From CAWAND01 sp963807065 (GTDB taxonomy: Bacteria > Chloroflexota > Anaerolineae > Anaerolineales > E44-bin32): a stretch of DNA of 64,000 nucleotides. Positions 34,203 to 43,972 of this stretch are shown here, piece after piece (the stretch's first letter is position 1; every line of letters begins with the position of its first letter). The translations under genes were made by a program, and so were the position numbers. The DNA is taken from contig CAWDZQ010000004.1 in assembly GCA_963807065.1 (NCBI GenBank), positions 496,001 to 560,000 on the forward strand, read 5' to 3'. The notes beneath the pieces were generated by a model. The model was given only the letters and a program-made list of their open reading frames with translations, had not been told where the DNA came from and did not search any database.

Positions 34203-36601
34203 ATGATGACGATTGTCTACCCCTTCACTGCCATAGTTGGGCAAGACCGCATGCGCCGGGCGTTGATCTTGAACGCTATCAACCCTCGCATCGGCGGTGT
34301 GCTCATCCGCGGCGAACGCGGGACGGCCAAATCGACGGCGGCACGCGCCCTGGCTGCGCTCCTGCCCGAGGTGCCCGTGGTCGCCGACTGCCGCTTCGGC
34401 TGCGACCCCAACCAACCCACCACCTGGTGTACCGAGTGCCGCCAGCGGGTGGCACGCGGCGAAGATCTTCCTACCGAAATGAGGCGCACATCCTTCGTTG
34501 ATCTCCCGGTTTCGGCCACCGAAGACCGGGTTGTTGGCACACTCGATATCGAAAGGGCGATCAAGGAAGGCGAACGCAGCTTCGAGCCGGGTGTGTTGGC
34601 CAATGCCAACCGGGGCCTGCTTTACATCGACGAAGTCAACCTACTGGACGACCATGTCGTGGATGTCTTGCTGGACTCGGCCGCCTTGGGCATGAACATC
34701 GTCGAGCGCGAAGGTATCTCTTTCAGCCACCCAGCTCGCTACATCCTTGTTGGGACGATGAACCCTGAGGAGGGTGACCTGCGACCGCAGCTCCTGGATC
34801 GTTTTGCCCTTTCGGTGGAGATTCGAGGGCTGCAGGATGCGCGCGATCGGGTGGCCATCATGGAGCGCAACCTGGCCTACGAATCCGACCCCGAAGGCTT
34901 CCGCTCCGAATGGATGGCTCGTGAAGAGGCGCTCACCCGCGAGATCCACACCGCACGCATGCTGTTGCCCTCGGTGACCTACGCCAAGCGGGATCTGCTC
35001 GCCATCGCCGCACTCACGTCTTCGCTCCACGTCGACGGCCACCGGGCCGACCTGGTGATTCTGAAAGCCGCCCGAGCGCACGCCGCCTTCGAGGGGCGAC
35101 GGGCCATCAGCGATCGCGACATCGCACTGGCCGCCGAGCTGGCGCTGCCGCATCGGCTCCGGCGAGGGCCGTTCCAACAGATTGAAATCACAACGGATGA
35201 GCTCCAACAGCGCATCCAGCAGGTCCAGGCGGAGGTCGAGGACGACAATTCGGCGGAGGCTGCTGGGGCAGAAGAACAGGCCGCCTCTTCTAAAAAAAAA
35301 GCGGGGAACAGCGTGAGGGCGTAGCCAACGAGGCGCCCCCCCAAAGCGAAGACTCCCACCGCACGGAGCCTACCCGGCAGACGAGCGGCCAGTCCCTGGA
35401 CGCGCACTGGTGGGAGGGCGGAGAGAAAGTCGCCTCGGGCGAGACCTTCCAGCCCCGGAACATCAATTCCCCCCTTGACCGCCTGGTGCGCCACCAGGGC
35501 GGTCGGCGCACCCGCACCCGCACAGATCGCAAGCGCGGCCGCTACATCATGTCCCGGCCCGCCCGCGGCAAGACCAGTGACATCGCCTTCGATGCCACGC
35601 TACGTGCTGCGGCCCCCCACCAAAAGGACCGAAAGGGCAAAGGAGATTCGCGGGCCTTCTTGATCAAGCGCTCGGACTTACAGCAGAAGGTGCGCGTTCG
35701 CAAGGCCGCCAATCTGATCTTGTTCGTGGTGGATGCCTCCTGGTCGATGGCCGTCGCCGAGCGCATGTCGGCCACCAAGGGCGCCATCCTGTCCCTGTTG
35801 ACCGACGCCTACCAGCGCCGGGACCGGGTGGGGCTGGTGGTTTTCCAGAAGGACCGGGCCCTGACTGTGCTCCCGCCGACCAACTCCATCCAGCTTGCCC
35901 GCCAAGCTCTGAAGGATATCCCCGTGGGTGGGAAGACCCCCTTGTCGGCGGGGTTGCTGATGGCCTATGAGCTGCTGAAGCAAGAGAAGACGCTGCATCC
36001 GGATGTGCTGCCGCTGATGATCCTGCTCACGGACGGAGCCGGCAACGTCGCCTTAGGCGACCTTCCGCCGCAGGACGAGGCCCATCGCATCTCGGATTTG
36101 ATCCGCGAGACGCGAATTCGCTCGGTGGTTATCAACATGGAACACGCGGCCTTTGACCAGGGCCTGGCCGGTGCGCTGAGCGAGCGACTGGCGGCTCCTT
36201 GCTACACGCTGCACGAACTCAAGGCCGAGAGTTTGTACCATGCCGTGCGCCGCGAGATCGAACTCGACCTCATCTTAGTTCCACCCGGGGCCGACTTGCT
36301 CGACCGCCTAGCCCGAATTGTGAATTCCTTCACAAACCCTGCAGGGGAGTTGCCAATTTGCGCGCCAGCCTGGCCAGCCGGTGCTCGAGGTCCTGCCAGA
36401 CTTGTTCCCGGCGCCAGCCCGCGGGCCAATAGCTCAGGCAGACCAGCGCCGCTTCGGCCCATTCCCGCGCCGATTCCAGCTCATGGTCCCGCCATTCCGC
36501 CTGCTTGGCCAGTTCGATGCAGGGGATCGGATCTTCTGGGGCCAAGACATGCCAGGCCGTCCAGACGTCGATGGCTTCGTGGTAGCGTGATTGTCGCTTA
36601 A
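34203..36601 (+). CDS. Magnesium/cobalt chelatase-type I-D gene (AAA+ then VWA) with a -1 frameshift at an A9 tract
   Basis: The first frame (34203-35324) encodes a ChlI-like AAA+ ATPase: YPFTAIVGQDRMRRALI, Walker A RGERGTAKSTA, Walker B GLLYIDEVNLLDDH and the sensor segment ARYILVGTMNPEEGDLRPQLLDRF. After ASSKKK it stops at TAG 35322-35324. Slipping -1 on nine A (35292-35300) leads into the acidic, Pro-rich linker and a VWA domain: ANLILFVVDASWSMAVAERM (MIDAS DxSxS), VGGKTPLSAGLL and MILLTDGAGN. One extra A would fuse the two. Programmed -1 frameshifting at A-rich sites is reported for chlD genes, yielding a short I-like and a full D subunit. The final 90 or so codons, antisense to the exonuclease gene, look non-native. 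The metal is not determined. Confidence 0.82.
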
Positions 36602-37595
36602 GATGCCCACCCCAGCGGCGGAGCGCCTCACGCCGTAAGTCTGAGTCGGCGTTGGATTCGGCGGCCTCCCTATAGGCGGCCTCCGCCCTGCCCGGCCGAC
36701 CCGCCCGTTCATGCCAGCGGCCAACCGCCAGGGCCTCGGACGGTGACAAGTCGGAGGGTGCCGGCCCCTCAAACCGGCGCAGCACCTCCGTCGCCAGCCC
36801 AACCAAGGACAGAATATCTATCGCATTGTGGTACACGACCCGCCGCATTTGGCCGGTCTCACCGGTCTGCAAGTAGTCGATATACAGGCCAGGTATCTCC
36901 GAACCGGGCACATCATCATCCGTCCGAGAGACGCCCAAAACCCCGCGCTCCAGCGTGCCCAGACGGCAATTTGCCAATTGTCGACGCCAAAGGCGACGTG
37001 ATGGATGCAGAAGATCCAGGTGGGGGCGCCGTGTGATGGGCAGCGATTGCTTCAATCCCACCATGTAACGCGACTCGAGCATCGGCAGGTCGAAGGCGCG
37101 CCCGTTGAACGTGACAAACCCCTCCGCTTCATCCAGGAAGCCCTGAAGAGCCGTGAGCATGCCGGCTTCCTCGGCAGGGTCCCGCAGGAAGTACTGCCTC
37201 AACACGAATTCGTCGGCGACGAAATGACCGAGTCCGACCAGGAAGACCAGCGTGCCCGCACCGCCGGAAAGGCCGGTGGTTTCCGTGTCGACAAAGGCCA
37301 GCCCTTGAAGGTCGATGTCGCCAAGTTGGTCGTCTCGCGCCACCTGGGCGGCAAGTTCCGGCCGAAAACGCAACACCGAGGCCAAGGGTTCCAACCCGTG
37401 CACGTAATCGATCGGGTAGCGTGATTCGATGTAGTAAGTGGGGCCCTGGGGGGTTTCCAGCACTTCGCCGGCCAGCCCCTCATCCGAGGCGACCGGCGCG
37501 GTGCGTTGGGGCCGCGGCTCAGACGCGGTCTTAGCGGCCTGACGTCCAAGGCGCGCCAGCCTCCGCCTCAGATTTCGATCATCGGTCTTGCTCAT
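36330..37595 (-). CDS. YprB-like DEDD-family 3'-5' exonuclease with TPR-like C-terminus
   Basis: A 421-residue protein with a ribonuclease H-like exonuclease domain (about 95-265). Motif ExoI is AFVDTETTGLSGG, ExoII is TFNGRAFDLPML, LDLLHPSRRLWRR follows, and the ExoIII-like end is YHNAIDILSLVGL. This matches the RNase_H_2/YprB group. The C-terminal part (about 290-420) is helical with TPR-like helices (RWHERAGRPGRAEAAYREAAE; RWGGHLKRQSRYHEAIDVW). Probably acts on nucleic acid in the cytoplasm, substrate unknown. Its 3' end overlaps the 3' end of the chelatase gene on the other strand by 272 nt. Confidence 0.85.
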   Translation of the reverse strand: MSKTDDRNLRRRLARLGRQAAKTASEPRPQRTAPVASDEGLAGEVLETPQGPTYYIESRYPIDYVHGLEPLASVLRFRPELAAQVARDDQLGDIDLQGLAFVDTETTGLSGGAGTLVFLVGLGHFVADEFVLRQYFLRDPAEEAGMLTALQGFLDEAEGFVTFNGRAFDLPMLESRYMVGLKQSLPITRRPHLDLLHPSRRLWRRQLANCRLGTLERGVLGVSRTDDDVPGSEIPGLYIDYLQTGETGQMRRVVYHNAIDILSLVGLATEVLRRFEGPAPSDLSPSEALAVGRWHERAGRPGRAEAAYREAAESNADSDLRREALRRWGGHLKRQSRYHEAIDVWTAWHVLAPEDPIPCIELAKQAEWRDHELESAREWAEAALVCLSYWPAGWRREQVWQDLEHRLARLARKLATPLQGL

Positions 37596-37669
37596 GATGC
37601 TCCCGCAGCGGGGGTCACGGCCATCGCTGGGGGATTATACCCTTCGGCCCAAGACAGCCGGCGAAATCG

Positions 37670-39594
37670 TTAGCCTTCGACTGCGGGGAGGACGACGGTG
37701 AAGGTCGTACCTTTATTCAGGGACAACTCCACCCAGATGCGGCCGTCGTGGTGATCGACAATCGACTTCACAATCGACAGGCCAAGTCCCGTACCGGGGG
37801 TTCCGTCGGCCACATTACTGGCGCGGAAGAACTTGTCAAACAGATAAGGCTGATCGGCCGGAGGAATGCCCGGTCCCGTGTCGCGCACCTTGAGGATGAT
37901 CTGGTCGCCTTCCATGGTCGCACTCAGAACTCACCTCGCCGCCCGCAGGAGTGTACTTAATGGCATTCTCGAGCAGATTGCCAATCATCTGCCGCAGCCG
38001 AATGGGATCCCCGCTGATCATGGGCAGGTCATCCGGCAGGTCAATCAGGAGCCGGAGCCCACGCGTTTCCGCCGAGGCTCGCAGCCCCTCCACAGCGTAG
38101 CGCGCCAGCACGCTGATCGGTGAACTCTCACGGGCCGTCTCGAGGCCGGCCTCGATGCGGCCCAGGTCGAGCAGGTCGGTCACCAGGTTGGTGATCTGTT
38201 GCACACTCAGTTGGACGCGCCGGATGAAATCCCGTTGCTGCTCATTGATGTTACCTGCCCGCTCGATTAATTCGACGTAGCCCAAAATCGCCGTCAGCGG
38301 AGAGCGCAAGTCATGCGACACGGTGGTCACAAACTCCGACTTGATCCGGTCGAGCTCCTTCAAGTGGGTGATGTCCTGCAGCACAATGGATTGTCCCACC
38401 CCTTCAATCGGGGTTCGCTGGGCGTTGAAGATCCGCCCGTCGGGCACCTCAATCTCCTCCCGGCGAGGATGGTCGCCGGGCGTGCGCAGCAGGCTCAACA
38501 GCCCGGGGTCGTCCACGCTTTCTACGATCGATCGGCCGATGACTGCACGACCGTTGACACCCAGCGCTTCCTGGGCTGCCCGGTTGATGAGCACCAGCCG
38601 GTTCTCGTCATCCACCACGATGACCCCGTTTTCGGTCTGCGTCAGCACGGTCTCGAGTTTGCGACGTTCGGTGTCCGTGCGCTGGTACAGCCTGGCGTTT
38701 TCTATCGCAATGGCAGCATAGTCGGCCATCGCCGCCAGCACGGTCAGGTCTTCCCGGGTCAGCGTGTGGCCGAGTTTGCGGTTGTCCACGCCGAGCACAC
38801 CCAGCGTCTGGCCGCGCACACGAAGGGGGACGTAGATGAGGGAGTGCACAAGGTAGGACGTCTTGATCTTCTGTGGTGAGCGCTCGTCGAGGACCACCGG
38901 CTTGCCGGAAGCGATGACTTGTCCGGCCAGCGAGTCGTTGGTTTGCAGGCGGAAGGTATGGGCGAAATCCTCATCAAAATTCTTCGAGGCTCGCATGTAC
39001 AACTGCCCCGAACTCTTCGTCCTGGAGCAGCAGGCTCCCCTCTTCGGCACCCGTCAGACGCACGGCGGCATCGACCACCGACGTTAACACCTCATCCAGG
39101 TCGAGGAGTGCAGTGACGGTTCGCCCCACGCCCGCCAGGGTCTCGAGCTCTGTCAGTCGGCGCTGCAGGCTCGCGGCGTCCCCTCCTGCCTCGATGCGGG
39201 ATTTCATCAAGTCTTCCCAGCGCCGCCTTTCATCGAGCGCCCGGCCGACGGCGGCCAGGAGGTGCTCCGCTTCATACGGCTTCAGGACGTAGTCGGTCGC
39301 ACCGGCGCGCAGGGCTTCGAGCACCTCGGCCTGGGTACCTTCGTCCGCCAGCAGAATGACCGGCAGCTCCGGATTATCGTGGTGCACGCGGCGCGCCAAG
39401 TCGATGCCCGAAAGCCCCGGAAGTTTGGCGTCGGCGACAACCAAGTCGGGGCGCGTCTCACCGGCGATGGTGACGGCCGACATGCCATCTCCGACAGCCT
39501 GGACCTGGTAACCTGCCGGTGCCAGGACGATGTCCTTCAAATGCCGCAGCGCATCGCTGTTTCTGGTGACAACCAGGACGCGTTCACCGCTCAT
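37670..39594 (-). CDS. Hybrid sensor histidine kinase (receiver-GAF-PAS-HisKA-HATPase), two one-base frameshifts
   Basis: Reading across two frame breaks gives one soluble protein of about 640 residues. An N-terminal receiver has its phospho-acceptor Asp in DLVVADAKLPGLSG and Lys in DYVLKPYE. A GAF domain follows (LAGVGRTVTALLDLDEVL through AAIAIENARLYQR), then PAS (LTQTENGVIVVDDENRLV). HisKA has the H-box FVTTVSHDLRSPLTAILGY and HATPase has the N-box NLLENAIKYTPAGGEV, G1 DTGPGIP and G2 GTGLGLSIVKSI. Breaks are at GAACTC 39010-39015 and GAACTC 37927-37932. Deleting one base at each restores EEGSLLLQDEESGQLYMRAS and GGEVSLSATMEGDQ. It lies 67 bp downstream of the pseudo-receiver gene. Confidence 0.88.
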
Positions 39595-39661
39595 AGGATG
39601 TTGGGAGGCAGGGATTCATGGCTGGGTGATCATCATCGGGTTTGGCGGGACAATAGAATCC

Positions 39662-40849
39662 TCAAGACCGGGGCGGATGGGACTCGGAAGCGGGGAACTC
39701 CCATTCGGGCCCGCTGGACACTTCAGCCGTCGCCGTGTCCAACAGCTGGCCGATCTCATCGCGCAGATCGACCAGGGCCTGTGAGAGATCCTGTTCGCTT
39801 GCTTCCCCGGACAGTCGTGTCAATCGTTGGTGAATGCCGCTTAGACGCGCTCGCTCTTCAGCGTCCAGTCTCGGCCCTTGCTGCACGTGAGCCACCTGCT
39901 TCTCGAGCTTCTTAGCGCGCATCTCTAGGGCCTGGAAGAGGCGGGCGTTTACTAATGAGATCGAGGCGTAGTCCGCCACCGCTTCGAGCATGGCCTGGTT
40001 GCGTTCCGAGAATGGCCGGGTGTCCTTGCGCGCCACATTGATCACACCCACCGATTGATCCCGGACCTGGATCGGCACGATCAGCGCCGCGCGTCCGATG
40101 CGCGCCACCTTGAACTGACTCAGGCCTTCGCCATGGATGCGCAGAGCTTCGCCCGAGAGCATCACCAGAGCACTCACCCCGTCATCCCAAGGCTGGTGCA
40201 GCCGCCCGGCCTCGGCCGGTGGCAGACCGGATTGAGCTCGCATGACAAGTTCATCCGTGGACTCGTCGCGGAGCAAGATCCAACCCATGTCGGCTTCGGT
40301 GACGTACAGGCTGCCTTCCATCAGCTTGGAGAACAATTGGTTGTGATTGGTGGTGGAGGTGACGGCTTTGCCGATGCCGTAGATTGTGGTCAATTCCCGC
40401 ACCCTGCGCTCCAATTGGCGGTTGCTTTCGGCAAGCTGATCCGCAAGCTGCTTTCGCTCACGGCGCAAGCGGATTTCGTTCAACGCCCGCTCGACGGCTG
40501 CCAGGGCTTCGGCCTCCCGCAACGGCTTGACGAGATAATCCCGGGCGCCCAGCCGGAAGGCTTGAATGGCATCCGCCTCCATCCCCTCGGGCGCCATGAC
40601 CAGCATCGGCACTTCGATGCCCTGGGATCGCAGGGCAACCAGCAGGTCCTTTCCGCTCAAGCCGGGAAGGGTCAAACTGGCAATGATCAGATCCGGCGCG
40701 TAGTTTAGCGCTGCCTGAATGGCGCTCCCTGCATTGCTGGCAGAGGCGGTTTCATAACCCATCTGCTCGAGCACCTGCCGCGTGAGCAGGTCGAGCACTT
40801 CCGGGTCCTCATCGACGACCAGCACGCGTTCTTTGGGATAATTAACCAT
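39662..40849 (-). CDS. Pseudo-receiver plus GAF protein
   Basis: A 395-residue protein that pairs with the downstream sensor kinase. The N-terminal receiver keeps the acidic pair (VLVVDEDPEVLDLL) and the Lys (RDYLVKPLREAE), but the phospho-acceptor position reads LIIASLTLPGLSG, so Ser replaces Asp, and the switch Thr is replaced (LVMAPEG). It should not be phosphorylated in the usual way. A coiled-coil linker (about 120-160) and a GAF domain (about 165-330) follow, ending with ASISLVNARLFQALEMRAKKLEKQV, a further coiled coil. No output domain. I infer a scaffold or allosteric partner of the kinase. Confidence 0.85.
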   Translation of the reverse strand: MVNYPKERVLVVDEDPEVLDLLTRQVLEQMGYETASASNAGSAIQAALNYAPDLIIASLTLPGLSGKDLLVALRSQGIEVPMLVMAPEGMEADAIQAFRLGARDYLVKPLREAEALAAVERALNEIRLRRERKQLADQLAESNRQLERRVRELTTIYGIGKAVTSTTNHNQLFSKLMEGSLYVTEADMGWILLRDESTDELVMRAQSGLPPAEAGRLHQPWDDGVSALVMLSGEALRIHGEGLSQFKVARIGRAALIVPIQVRDQSVGVINVARKDTRPFSERNQAMLEAVADYASISLVNARLFQALEMRAKKLEKQVAHVQQGPRLDAEERARLSGIHQRLTRLSGEASEQDLSQALVDLRDEIGQLLDTATAEVSSGPEWEFPASESHPPRS

Positions 40850-41001
40850 GGTGCGGCTATGATAGCATGCTTAGCACGCCCAAGGGAGTGGCCCATAAGA
40901 CCCGTACCGTGCCGGGCCGGCAATCTCCGGCCAGGGATGTGCATCTTGACGGGCGTTTGTGGCGACCCTTACAATTCCTTCCATCAGATGGGTGCTGATA
41001 T

Positions 41002-41921
41002 ATGGATTACAAAGACTACTACCAGATTCTCGGCGTCGAACGGAGTGCCGACGAGAAAGAGATCAAGCGGGCATATCGCAAGCTCGCCCTCAAATATCAT
41101 CCGGACAAGAATCCGGGCGACAAACAAGCCGAGGAAAAGTTCAAGGAACTGAACGAGGCCTACGAAGTCCTGGGGGACTCGACAAGCGCGCCAAGTACGA
41201 TCAGCTGGGCGCATCCTACCGCCAATGGGAACGCAAGGGCCGCGGTTCGGGCGATTTCGACTGGACCCAATGGGCTGGCGGTGCGCCCGGCGGGGCTACC
41301 CGCGTCGAGTTCGGCGACCTGGGCGATCTCTTCGGCGGCGGGTTCTCGGACTTCTTCAATGCGATCTTTGCCGGCAACATGCCCGGCGCCGGTAACCGCT
41401 CTGCGGCCGCCAGCCAAGGTAGAGATATCCGCCATAAGCTGGCCATCAGCCTGGCTGAAGCCTATTCAGGCGGGTCCCGCCGGGTGGCCATAGATGGCCG
41501 CAAACTGGACGTCAAGCTACCTGCCGGGGCCCAGACAGGGACGAGAATCCGCCTCTCCGGCCAGGGCTCCCGAGGTGCCCAAGGATCCGGGGACCTGTAT
41601 CTGGAGGTTGAGGTGCTCGCGGACGAGCGCTTCGAACGCAAGGGCGACGATCTGTACAGCGAGGCAGACGTCGATTTGTATACGGCGGTTCTTGGCGGAG
41701 AAGTCAAGGTGCCCACTCTCGAAGGGGATGTTGTGCTGACCGTTCCCCCGGGGAGCCAGCCGGACCAGGTCTTCCGCCTCAAGGGCCGCGGAATGCCGAA
41801 ACTCCACCGCAAGGACCAGCACGGGGAATTGTTCGTCCGTCTCAAGATCGCCGTCCCAACCGATCTCAATCCTGAAGAGCGCGAGCTCTTCGAGAAATTG
41901 GCCAATTCGCGCAGTCGGTAG
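41002..41921 (+). CDS. DnaJ/CbpA-type co-chaperone, one-base frameshift
   Basis: J-domain protein without zinc finger. MDYKDYYQILGVERSADEKEIKRAYRKLALKYHPDKNPG contains the HPD that stimulates DnaK. The frame breaks after EAYEVLGDS at GACTC 41176-41180. One added base restores DKRAKYDQLGASYRQW, then a Gly/Phe region (DLGDLFGGGFSDFF) and the two C-terminal beta domains (RDIRHKLAISLAEAYSGGSRRVAI through FRLKGRGMPKLHRKDQHGELFVRLKI). The full protein is about 306 residues, CbpA-like. dnaK is not in the window. The HtrA-like lipoprotein gene follows within about 50 bp. Confidence 0.88.
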
Positions 41922-41974
41922 TTCGTATGTACGGCCGCAAATGGTGGTGTGCCATGCCAGAAGGAAAAGACGAG

Positions 41975-43168
41975 ATGAGAAGAAACTTGTGGTTGGTTGG
42001 TTTGGCGGCGCTGTTGATAAGCAGCCTGGCTTGTAGTTTCGGTTTTGGGCTGCCCCAGTTCTCTTCTGGAATTGGGGTCTTGACCCCGCCTCCCCTCACA
42101 GCAGCGCCGCTGGCGACAGCCGTCCCGGCGGCCCAGTCGTCGGCCGCGCCGGTTCCCGGCAGCCTCAGCGAGCTGTACCAGAAGGTCAACGACGGTGTGG
42201 TGAGCATCCTCATCTTTCCGCCGGGGGGCGCCACCGACAGCCTGCCCGTCGCCCAGGGCTCTGGATTTGTGATCGACAGCGACGGGCACATTGTGACCAA
42301 TCAACACGTGGTCAGCGATGGCGGCGACATCGAAGTCGATTTTTCGTCTGGCGAGAAAGCCTATGCCACCCTGGTGGGCACGGATCTCGACTCGGACCTG
42401 GCCGTGCTCAAAGTGGATGTGCCTGCGGGGCAACTCACCCCACTTCCCCTTGGCGACTCGAGCAACGTCCTCGTCGGTGACACGGTCGTCGCCATCGGCA
42501 ATCCATTCGGATTGTCCGGCACCATGACCGTGGGCGTGGTCTCGGCGGTGGGTCGTACCCTGGAATCCGAACACGCCGCCCCCGGCGGAACGCCTTTCAC
42601 CGCCGGCGACATTATCCAGACCGATGCGGCCATCAATCCGGGAAACTCGGGTGGGCCGTTGATCGACCAGCAGGGCGAGGTCATCGGCGTCAACCGCGCC
42701 ATCCGAACCGATTCGACCAATGCCTCGGGAAACCCCCTAAACTCCGGGATCGGTTTCGCCGTCCCCATCAACATCGTCCGCCGAGTTGTCCCAGTCTTGA
42801 TTCAGAGCGGCCATTACGACTATCCGTATGTCGGGGTCCAGAGTCTCGACGACCAGCTATGGACCCTGAAGACACTTGATGCGCTTGGGTTGCCCTCCGA
42901 CGCCACCGGCGCCTACGTCACCTGTGTCACGCCCGGCGGGCCGGCGGATCAGGCCGGCGTGAAGGGCTCTGGGGATTGCCAGCAGACCGGCCTCACGCGC
43001 GGCGGGGACTTGATCACGGCCATCGACGACCATGTGGTGCGCCAATTCAGCGATCTGCTCTCTTACTTGATCAATGAAACCAGCCCGGGGGACCAGGTCA
43101 CCTTGACGGTTTTGCGCAATGGTCAAGAGATGCAGATCCCGGTCACGCTCCAGCCGCGGCCGAACTAA
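41975..43168 (+). CDS. HtrA/DegP-like S1C serine protease lipoprotein
   Basis: Intact paralogue of the broken protease at the window start. From ATG 41975 the signal peptide MRRNLWLVGLAALLISSLAC ends in a lipobox. A low-complexity stalk with Pro/Ala/Thr follows. Catalytic residues are His in VTNQHVVSDG, Asp in DLDSDLAVLKVD and Ser in INPGNSGGPLIDQ. A C-terminal PDZ domain includes GAYVTCVTPGGPADQAGV and GGDLITAIDDHVVRQF. About 397 residues. It degrades or refolds damaged exported proteins. The frame is open 48 nt upstream, but the signal peptide fixes the start. It is placed just after a DnaJ-type gene. Confidence 0.94.
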   Translation: MRRNLWLVGLAALLISSLACSFGFGLPQFSSGIGVLTPPPLTAAPLATAVPAAQSSAAPVPGSLSELYQKVNDGVVSILIFPPGGATDSLPVAQGSGFVIDSDGHIVTNQHVVSDGGDIEVDFSSGEKAYATLVGTDLDSDLAVLKVDVPAGQLTPLPLGDSSNVLVGDTVVAIGNPFGLSGTMTVGVVSAVGRTLESEHAAPGGTPFTAGDIIQTDAAINPGNSGGPLIDQQGEVIGVNRAIRTDSTNASGNPLNSGIGFAVPINIVRRVVPVLIQSGHYDYPYVGVQSLDDQLWTLKTLDALGLPSDATGAYVTCVTPGGPADQAGVKGSGDCQQTGLTRGGDLITAIDDHVVRQFSDLLSYLINETSPGDQVTLTVLRNGQEMQIPVTLQPRPN

Positions 43169-43230
43169 CCGACCAATCCGAGGGGTTGGCTGCTCGGTTG
43201 GACCCATCCCAAGGCTCACGCCTATACAAA

Positions 43231-43256
43231 AGCGGGGCGCCGATTGGCGCCCCGCT
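43231..43256. terminator. Bidirectional hairpin terminator
   Basis: Perfect 11-bp stem AGCGGGGCGCC / GGCGCCCCGCT with a GATT loop between convergent genes. On the minus strand it is followed by a short T run (TTT then G); on the plus strand there is no T run. Confidence 0.65.
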
Positions 43257-43277
43257 GTGCATCCTCCGCTGATTGCG

Positions 43278-43931
43278 CTATGGGGCAGACGTCAAGAAGA
43301 GAGTGCTCTCCAAATCCACCAGGGTATTGGCAATAACCTCCAGATCGCGTTTGGCGGCAAACAGGTCATTGGCGTTGAGTTCGTTAACGGCGGAGGCCAG
43401 GCGGTCGCGCATGGATTGCACGGTTTTGGCCGGACCCGGGTCCACCCCGGTTTGGATGCTCGCCAACTTCTTGTCGGTGTTCTTAAGCGCAGCCTGGGCA
43501 GCCAGCGGGTCATCCTCAGCCAGACCCAGTTGCGAAGCCGTCACATCGACCAGGACCGAGAGCAGGGCCAGGTGGCGCTCCGATTGGGCCAGTTGGTCCT
43601 TGAGATTGGCGTTCTCGTCTTTCAGCGGCCTGAGGTTGTCGGCCTCCGCCTGGACCGAAGTTAACTGCTGCTGTGTCTCCTGGAGATTTTGGCCCAGGAG
43701 GCGCAGTTCTTGAGTTTGTGGGCGGACTCGCAAGAACCAGATCAGCGCCACGCCCAGGGCAAAGACAACACCCAAGCCTGCCGCCCAGCGCAGCACCCCA
43801 CTGCCCCATCGGGACAAACGACCTGGCTCAGATTTTTGCGGCTCTGGCTCAGGTTGGCCTTCGATGGGTTCGGACGGTGCCCCTTGCTGGGGTTGTGTGT
43901 CTTCTACCCCTGGCTTCTGTTCTTCACTCAT
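43278..43931 (-). CDS. Single-pass membrane coiled-coil protein 3
   Basis: A 217-residue protein of unknown function. Acidic, Pro/Gln-rich N-terminus (about 1-38), one membrane span (about 47-68, WAAGLGVVFALGVALIWFL), then an extracytoplasmic helical part with heptad-like coiled coil (LGQNLQETQQQLTSVQAEADNL through ENANLKDQLAQSERHL). Basic residues before the span put the N-terminus inside. Last gene of a four-gene run that begins with the rhomboid protease. The same topology in two neighbours suggests a coiled-coil complex. Confidence 0.75.
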   Translation of the reverse strand: MSEEQKPGVEDTQPQQGAPSEPIEGQPEPEPQKSEPGRLSRWGSGVLRWAAGLGVVFALGVALIWFLRVRPQTQELRLLGQNLQETQQQLTSVQAEADNLRPLKDENANLKDQLAQSERHLALLSVLVDVTASQLGLAEDDPLAAQAALKNTDKKLASIQTGVDPGPAKTVQSMRDRLASAVNELNANDLFAAKRDLEVIANTLVDLESTLFLTSAP

Positions 43932-43972
43932 GAACGGCTCGCCTCCCGTCTTTGATTTGACTGTGCGCCGAG

